Below the pieces are notes generated by a model that saw only the letters and a program-made list of their open reading frames with translations, was not told where the DNA came from and ran no database searches. This document shows positions 59,982 through 64,000 of a stretch of DNA of 64,000 bases, piece after piece. The DNA is from Paraprevotella clara YIT 11840 (GTDB taxonomy: Bacteria > Bacteroidota > Bacteroidia > Bacteroidales > Bacteroidaceae), in contig NZ_JH376579.1 in the NCBI RefSeq assembly GCF_000233955.1, forward strand, positions 62,001 to 126,000, read 5' to 3'. The translations under genes and the position numbers were made by a program. Numbering within the stretch: position 1 is the first letter of the stretch; each line of letters starts with the position of its first letter.

Positions 59982-60019
59982 AAAAAGTCAAACGATTCTT
60001 ATTATCGTTTGACTTTTTT
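59982..60019 (+). terminator. Terminator of tRNA-Leu
   Basis: AAAAAGTCAAACGAT (59982-59996) pairs perfectly with ATCGTTTGACTTTTT (60004-60018) across a 7-base loop and runs into T residues. Confidence 0.92.
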
Positions 60020-60178
60020 CTATTTTCAGGAGAATCCACCAAAAACATCCCATTTTCATTCTGTCACTATTTGCCACTCTTGGTATGTCAAAAAGTCAGC
60101 CCAAACGGCTTCTTACGGAATCTTCCCAAAGCGGAAACGGACAGGATAGGAACGCATCGCTGCATAAATATTCACTTC

Positions 60179-60222
60179 AAACGGCATATATGCGGAAAAA
60201 TATCGCATATATGCCGTTTTTT
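60179..60222 (+). terminator. 16-bp perfect hairpin with T-run, no assigned gene upstream
   Basis: AAACGGCATATATGCG (60179-60194) is the exact reverse complement of 60204-60219, with a 9-base loop and six T residues following. It has the form of a strong + strand terminator, yet the tRNA-Leu transcript already ends at 60019 and no gene lies between, so it may end an unannotated small RNA. Confidence 0.75.
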
Positions 60223-60285
60223 CTCATGAGAATAAAAAATCATTCGGCTGAAAGAAAAAAATCATTCTCAGCAGATTGAAAAAAT
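60220..60285. repeat. Array E of the 22-base-period intergenic repeat (3 units)
   Basis: Units 60220-60241, 60242-60263 and 60264-60285, each 22 bases. They carry TCATGAGA / GGCTGAAA / TCAGCAGA at the centre and end AAAATC, AAAATC and AAAAAT; the second and third begin ATTC. The array starts inside the T-run of the preceding hairpin. Confidence 0.65.
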
Positions 60286-60608
60286 GAAATGACGAAAAAC
60301 GGGAAAAAACCTCTCCCAATCCGTTTTCCAAACACCATAAAACGTATTTTTTCCTCTATTTGAGCCTCTCCGGCTTGTCTAAACAGAATGTCAAAAAGTA
60401 AGGCTAAACCCACCGACGCCGACAAGCCGTCCCGAACCATACGGACCATTCCGGGCATGCCGTTCTTTTATGACAGTCCAACGCCTTTTCAGCTATCTTC
60501 GTGCATGCCCGCCGAAGCCCGAGATTGCGATATTTCAAGTCACTCCCCGACCCTACGCCAAATACGCGAGCCACGCACAGGCCGGAATGACATTTTGACA
60601 AACGGCAT

Positions 60609-61391
60609 TCACCCTCTTTCGGGCTGCACGAGATAGAAACAACTTGTACTGAAGAAATTACGCACGTATGGCAGGACGGAGAGCGAGCCATGAAGCTTAC
60701 GGGGCTTCAGGCCGAATTTCGTTTCGTAATGCGGATTGATGAAATAGAGTTGCCGGTCTACGACCCGATAGCCGGTGGCATACAATGCCGCCTGAAACTT
60801 CTCTATGGGGCAACGTGTGTGCTTGATGTTCATCAGTTCGCGAATGGTCGGCTCGTTTTCACCGGCTGCGGCCAACACGCCCTTATAGAGCGGAGAAGGC
60901 AGAAGATGAAGGAACGGAAAATGAGACACCACCTTGCTATGCGCTATTTGCTGGTGACCGCCGAAAGGCATTTGCCATGCCGGAAAGGCTATAAACACCA
61001 CGCCGCCCGGCGCAAGATAGCGTTTCAGCCCTTTCAGGAAACCGACCTTGTCGTCGATATGCTCTATCACATCGTGCACCAATATCAGGGAGAATTTATG
61101 CTCCAGTTCCGTCAATTTGAAAATGTCGGATGCGATAAAAGTACCTTCCGCCCCTCTCTCGGCAAAAAACTTACGAGCCTCGGCAATGCGTCCGGCTGCA
61201 ATGTCCACTCCCGTCACCGAACAACCCAACTGCGCGAACGAGAACAGGTTACCCCCTTCGCCACAACCCACTTCCAACACCTCTTGCGGAAGTTCCGGGC
61301 AACATTTACGGATATAAGGAATATAGTATTTCTCTGTCGTACGGGCCTGCTCGTCAAAATAACGTTCGCGGTCGGAATGGCGCTCTTGCAT
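60609..61391 (-). CDS. Class I SAM-dependent methyltransferase
   Basis: Methyltransferase of unknown substrate. The 260 residues show motif I VLEVGCGEGGNLFSFAQLG near 38-56, the acidic motif II DIAAGRIAEARKFF near 63, and motif IV ILVHDVIEHIDDKVGFLKGL near 105-124, with LAPGGVVFIAFPAWQMPFGGH after it. The C-terminal 100 residues (HSKVVSHFPFLHLLPSPLY) resemble methyltransferases found with cell-surface glycan or lipid genes, but context gives no decision. A -7 box TAACTTTG lies 24 bases upstream of the ATG. Confidence 0.88.
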   Translation of the reverse strand: MQERHSDRERYFDEQARTTEKYYIPYIRKCCPELPQEVLEVGCGEGGNLFSFAQLGCSVTGVDIAAGRIAEARKFFAERGAEGTFIASDIFKLTELEHKFSLILVHDVIEHIDDKVGFLKGLKRYLAPGGVVFIAFPAWQMPFGGHQQIAHSKVVSHFPFLHLLPSPLYKGVLAAAGENEPTIRELMNIKHTRCPIEKFQAALYATGYRVVDRQLYFINPHYETKFGLKPRKLHGSLSVLPYVRNFFSTSCFYLVQPERG

Positions 61392-61441
61392 GTTAAATTC
61401 TCATTTTATTTGCGCCAAAGTTAATAAAAAACTATTATATT

Positions 61442-61483
61442 AAAGAGGCTGTCCGGATAAAATCTTCCAGACAACCTCTTTTT
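61442..61483 (-). terminator. Imperfect hairpin after the glycerophosphodiesterase gene
   Basis: AAAGAGG-TGTC-GG on the left pairs with its near complement on the right (two mismatches). It lies 42 bases after the glycerophosphodiesterase stop and just upstream of the methyltransferase promoter. Confidence 0.5.
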
Positions 61484-61524
61484 CCATCTTACCGTTCAGG
61501 CTCCACGGCGGGAACCGGACTGGT

Positions 61525-62418
61525 TCAAAGGTTCCTTCTCCCTTTTTTCTCCAAATATTCAATCAACTCTTCCGGACGGTCGGTCTGTATGACAGTGGCC
61601 CCGCGATCGAGCACCCAGCCCCAGTGGGCATCGGGGTCGGACAGGGCTTTCTCGTCTTCATGGCCGCCGCACAGGCTCGCCCACAACGTATTGATCCAGA
61701 CACGGCAATCCGATGCGGCTATCACCGGCAAGTAGGACAACTTGGCAAAACGGTCTCTCTTGAAAATAACCTCCACGGCCTGCGGGCGGAATGCGGAAAG
61801 AAACGAAGCGACGTAGGGTATCGCCCCCTCGCCATCGAGATCCACCACGGGCATATAAAGAATGTCCTTGTAGCCGGAAAGCTGCCGTTCCACCTCCTCT
61901 ACCGTGCCGCGCCCCTTCAGCACCACATGGTCTTCCGTACCCGTCTTGCGGATAATCGGCGCAATCTCGGACAGGTAGTCTCCGCCCTTGTCGATGTTCA
62001 CCAGCACCGCCCCCTTGCAAGCCGTCAGGGCTTCCTCCAGCGTGGGTATGGTCTCGTCCGAAAGACTTCCGTCCGCCCGGCGCAGGCGGAAACGCTTCAG
62101 TTCCTCCACCGTGTAGTCTGCCACGTTGCCTTTGCCTTCCGTCGTGCGGTCGATGCTCCCGTCGTGCATCAGCACGAAACCGCCGTCCTTCGTCCGTTGG
62201 ATGTCAATCTCCACCATGTCCACCCCCATGTCTGCCGCCCCTTTGATGGCCGCCACGGAGTTCTCGGGCGCATGCCGCCAGTCGCCCCTGTGGGCCACGA
62301 CGAACACATAATCGGAGCGGCTGTCTTGCAGTTCCGCCCTCAACCGGCTGATATGCCCGGCTGCCTGTACGCACAGTGCCAGGCACCACAGCCCAACCGT
62401 AAAAAGAATCTTTTTCAT
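61525..62418 (-). CDS. Exported glycerophosphodiester phosphodiesterase
   Basis: Hydrolyses glycerophosphodiesters to glycerol-3-phosphate and an alcohol. The 297 residues begin with a signal peptide (1-19, ending VQA), so it acts in the periplasm or outside. The TIM-barrel GDPD motifs are VVAHRGDWRHAPENSVAAI near 40-58, VEIDIQRTKDGGFVLMHD near 72-89 and the DRTTEGKG turn near 94; the metal-binding E-I-D and the catalytic histidines are present. The C-terminal part keeps WVLDRGATVIQTDRP. Confidence 0.93.
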   Translation of the reverse strand: MKKILFTVGLWCLALCVQAAGHISRLRAELQDSRSDYVFVVAHRGDWRHAPENSVAAIKGAADMGVDMVEIDIQRTKDGGFVLMHDGSIDRTTEGKGNVADYTVEELKRFRLRRADGSLSDETIPTLEEALTACKGAVLVNIDKGGDYLSEIAPIIRKTGTEDHVVLKGRGTVEEVERQLSGYKDILYMPVVDLDGEGAIPYVASFLSAFRPQAVEVIFKRDRFAKLSYLPVIAASDCRVWINTLWASLCGGHEDEKALSDPDAHWGWVLDRGATVIQTDRPEELIEYLEKKGRRNL

Positions 62419-62520
62419 TTCCCTTTCATGTTTAACCGGAGTAAAAGTAGTCCTTTCCGTGGGAAACGCCGGAAAAGATTTACGTCTAAGATTGACAATC
62501 TTGTGTTTTCGGGATGCAAA

Positions 62521-62916
62521 TCAGAAGACACGTACCAGAAAATGGCCGAACCACACGGCCAACAGCCCCAAAACAAAGCTCAACACCGCGTATGCGGCAA
62601 ACGACCAGAACTTGTCTGAAAGGAAAAGGATGTAGTTCTCGTGTACGAACGTGGAAAAGGTGGTAAACCCTCCGCAAAAGCCCACCGTGAGGAACAAACG
62701 CCACTCGGGGGACAAGACATCCGCCCGCTCAAACCAACCGTACAACAAGCCGATGAACAGACAACCCGCCACATTGACGACCATCGTCCCCAACGGGAGA
62801 TGAGTAAAACTGCCCGCCGAGACCCACCGGGTCAGCCCGTAACGGGCTATGCCACCCACGAAACTACCGACTCCGACACACAACAAGGTCTTCCACATTT
62901 GCCGTCCTCCTGTCAT
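62521..62916 (-). CDS. crcB: Fluoride ion exporter CrcB/FluC
   Basis: Dual-topology fluoride channel that lowers toxic cytoplasmic fluoride. The 131 residues have four membrane spans and the signature GFCGGFTTFSTF near 83-94, with the pore-lining NVAGCLFIGLL near 47. The first ATG (62916) overlaps the ybeY stop as ATGA; a second at codon 7 (62898) is also plausible. No fluoride riboswitch is visible, as expected from its position inside an operon. Confidence 0.94.
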   Translation of the reverse strand: MTGGRQMWKTLLCVGVGSFVGGIARYGLTRWVSAGSFTHLPLGTMVVNVAGCLFIGLLYGWFERADVLSPEWRLFLTVGFCGGFTTFSTFVHENYILFLSDKFWSFAAYAVLSFVLGLLAVWFGHFLVRVF

Positions 62917-63338
62917 TGACCCAATGAGGAACGCAAAGCCAAAGCCTTGTCTTCGGCCGCCTCCATGATTTCACGTTCGCCCGGCCCCTTGTCGTTGATG
63001 CCGCAAAGGTGCAGGATACCGTGTATGATGACACGGTGCAGTTCCTCTTCGTAGGTTGCCCCCACCTGCTCGGCGTTGGTCCGCACCGTGTCGAGACTGA
63101 TGAAGAGGTCGCCCGAAATCACGTCACCTTCGCAGTAATCGAACGTGATGATATCCGTGTAATAATCGTGCCCGAGATACTGGCGGTTCACCTCCAGAAT
63201 CTTCTCGTCGTCCACGAAGATGTAGGCAATCTCGCCTACCCTTTTGCCGTAACTCGCAGCCACGGCTTTCACCCAGGCCGTGTTTTCGCGTTTCTTGATG
63301 GAGGGCATCTTCACGCCGTCCGTATTGTAAGTAATCAT
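62913..63338 (-). CDS. ybeY: Endoribonuclease YbeY
   Basis: Zinc-dependent RNase for 16S rRNA 3' end maturation and ribosome quality control. The 141 residues carry the metal-binding motif RVIIHGILHLCGINDKGPG near 105-122, where the usual third ligand histidine (HxxxHxxxxxH) is not at the standard spot: after HGILHLCGIN the sequence reads DKGPGE, as in other Bacteroidota. Start ATG at 63338, 14 bases after the ruvB stop. Confidence 0.92.
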   Translation of the reverse strand: MITYNTDGVKMPSIKKRENTAWVKAVAASYGKRVGEIAYIFVDDEKILEVNRQYLGHDYYTDIITFDYCEGDVISGDLFISLDTVRTNAEQVGATYEEELHRVIIHGILHLCGINDKGPGEREIMEAAEDKALALRSSLGQ

Positions 63339-63352
63339 TTCTTTCCTGTGTT

Positions 63353-64000
63353 TTAATCGTCAAACAAACTGCCTTGCAGCTCCGCCGTAAAACGGCTGCG
63401 CCCCAAATGCTTGTAAGCCATGTCCGTCACCTCCCGTCCGCGCGGCGTGCGCTTGATGAACCCTTCTTTAATCAGGAAAGGCTCATACACCTCTTCCACC
63501 GTTCCCGCATCTTCCCCGATGGCCGTGGCGATGGTCGTGATGCCTACCGGTCCGCCCTTGAACTTATCGATAATGGTAAGCAGAATCTTGTTGTCTATCT
63601 CGTCCAGTCCGTAACGGTCGATATTCAGTGCCTCCAACGCATAACGTGCGATGGCCATGTCCACCCGTCCCGTGCCGCGCACCTGGGCAAAATCGCGCAC
63701 GCGGCGTAAAAGCGCATTGGCGATACGGGGCGTTCCACGGCTGCGCCCGGCAATCTCCATGGCGGCATCGTGCTCGATGGGTACGGAAAGGATGTGTGCC
63801 GAACGTTCCACGATACGCGAAAGTACCTCGGCATCATAATACTCCAGATGCAGGTTGATACCGAAACGGGCACGGAGGGGAGCGGTAAGCAGACCGCTGC
63901 GCGTAGTGGCACCCACCAACGTGAAGGGATTCAAGTCGAGTTGTATGCTGCGTGCCGACGGGCCTTTGTCTATCATGATGTCTATCCGGTAGTCCTCCAT
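63353..64000 (-). CDS. ruvB: Holliday junction helicase RuvB, C-terminal part (cut by window edge)
   Basis: AAA+ motor of branch migration. Only the last 215 codons are in the window; the Walker A part lies beyond 64000. Visible are sensor I ([22 protein letters not shown] near the start), the arginine-finger region, sensor II ([20 protein letters not shown]) and the winged-helix domain ([42 protein letters not shown]). No defect is seen in this part. Confidence 0.97.
   Translation of the reverse strand: MEDYRIDIMIDKGPSARSIQLDLNPFTLVGATTRSGLLTAPLRARFGINLHLEYYDAEVLSRIVERSAHILSVPIEHDAAMEIAGRSRGTPRIANALLRRVRDFAQVRGTGRVDMAIARYALEALNIDRYGLDEIDNKILLTIIDKFKGGPVGITTIATAIGEDAGTVEEVYEPFLIKEGFIKRTPRGREVTDMAYKHLGRSRFTAELQGSLFDD

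Larger units (their letters stand above)
60020..60608. other. 589-base spacer without a convincing gene
   Basis: The stretch lies between the tRNA-Leu terminator and the 3' end of the convergent methyltransferase gene. It holds a strong + strand hairpin (60179-60222), repeat array E (60220-60285), and two similar stretches starting ATGTCAAAAAGT at 60085 and 60388. The frames opening at those ATGs give low-complexity products with no recognisable family and are not called as genes. Confidence 0.6.

Noticed and set aside
60388-60636. An 82-codon + strand frame in the long spacer after tRNA-Leu
   Set aside because: It runs into the methyltransferase 3' end and its product is low complexity; a coding role is not supported.

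Overview
The window is a chromosomal segment of a member of the Bacteroidales, most likely Bacteroidaceae. The evidence is the Bacteroidota promoter signature (TTTG, 19-21 bases, TAnnTTTG) in front of many genes, rare Shine-Dalgarno sequences, lipoproteins with Bacteroidota-type lipoboxes, PCMD and calycin-like secreted proteins, C-terminal tails resembling T9SS/Por sorting signals, a two-gene ftsL-ftsI arrangement with a PASTA-ended FtsI, and a sufBCDS operon behind rimP-nusA-infB. Two genes are cut by the window edges: ftsZ (only the first 94 codons) and ruvB (only the last 215 codons).

Layout. 1-14289 (all minus strand): the division and cell-wall cluster, in transcription order rsmH, ftsL, ftsI, murE, mraY, murD, ftsW, murG, murC, ftsQ, ftsA, ftsZ. 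mraZ is not at its head, and a 388-base spacer separates ftsW from murG. 14485-20650 (plus): an exported cyclophilin, then envelope and secreted proteins (PCMD lipoprotein, outer-membrane barrel, two calycin-like proteins with sorting-type tails) ending in a 57-residue small protein. 20758-26667: membrane-anchored AraC-type regulator, recO, tRNA-Glu, rpsT, thiamine salvage pair (PnuC-type transporter and thiamine pyrophosphokinase), gyrB. 26791-33649: acidic lipoprotein, DUF3109, ung, gpmI, a WYL regulator and rnhB. 33861-36400: an accessory patch with a Fic gene broken by an amber codon, a beta-propeller lipoprotein and an orphan HicB-like mini-protein. 36485-46547 (minus): rimP-nusA-infB-cvpA-sufB-sufC-sufD-sufS, linking translation/transcription factors to Fe-S cluster assembly. 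46684-56298: S41 protease, two tRNA-Asn, pnp, a thioredoxin-fold lipoprotein without its CXXC, greA, a HIT protein, manC. 56389-64000: lipoprotein nitroreductase, a GH30 glycosidase, tRNA-Leu, methyltransferase, exported glycerophosphodiesterase, crcB, ybeY and ruvB.

Most genes are housekeeping, and they read in long co-directional runs with 4-base ATGA overlaps. The most unusual signal is outside the genes. Each of the five spacers longer than 350 bases (ftsW-murG, 18039-18473, 31375-31738, 49072-49725, 59977-60608) holds a short array of 3-5 degenerate units with a period of about 22 bases; none of the shorter spacers shows one. I do not recognise this repeat family. Other items worth attention are two near-leaderless messages, a promoter followed at once by a terminator ahead of greA, a palindromic repeat pair at 28097-28292, and the amber-interrupted Fic gene.

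Limits: everything was read by eye from the sequence; no database or alignment program was run. Domain names rest on recognising family motifs, and promoter and terminator calls rest on motif and stem matching only.
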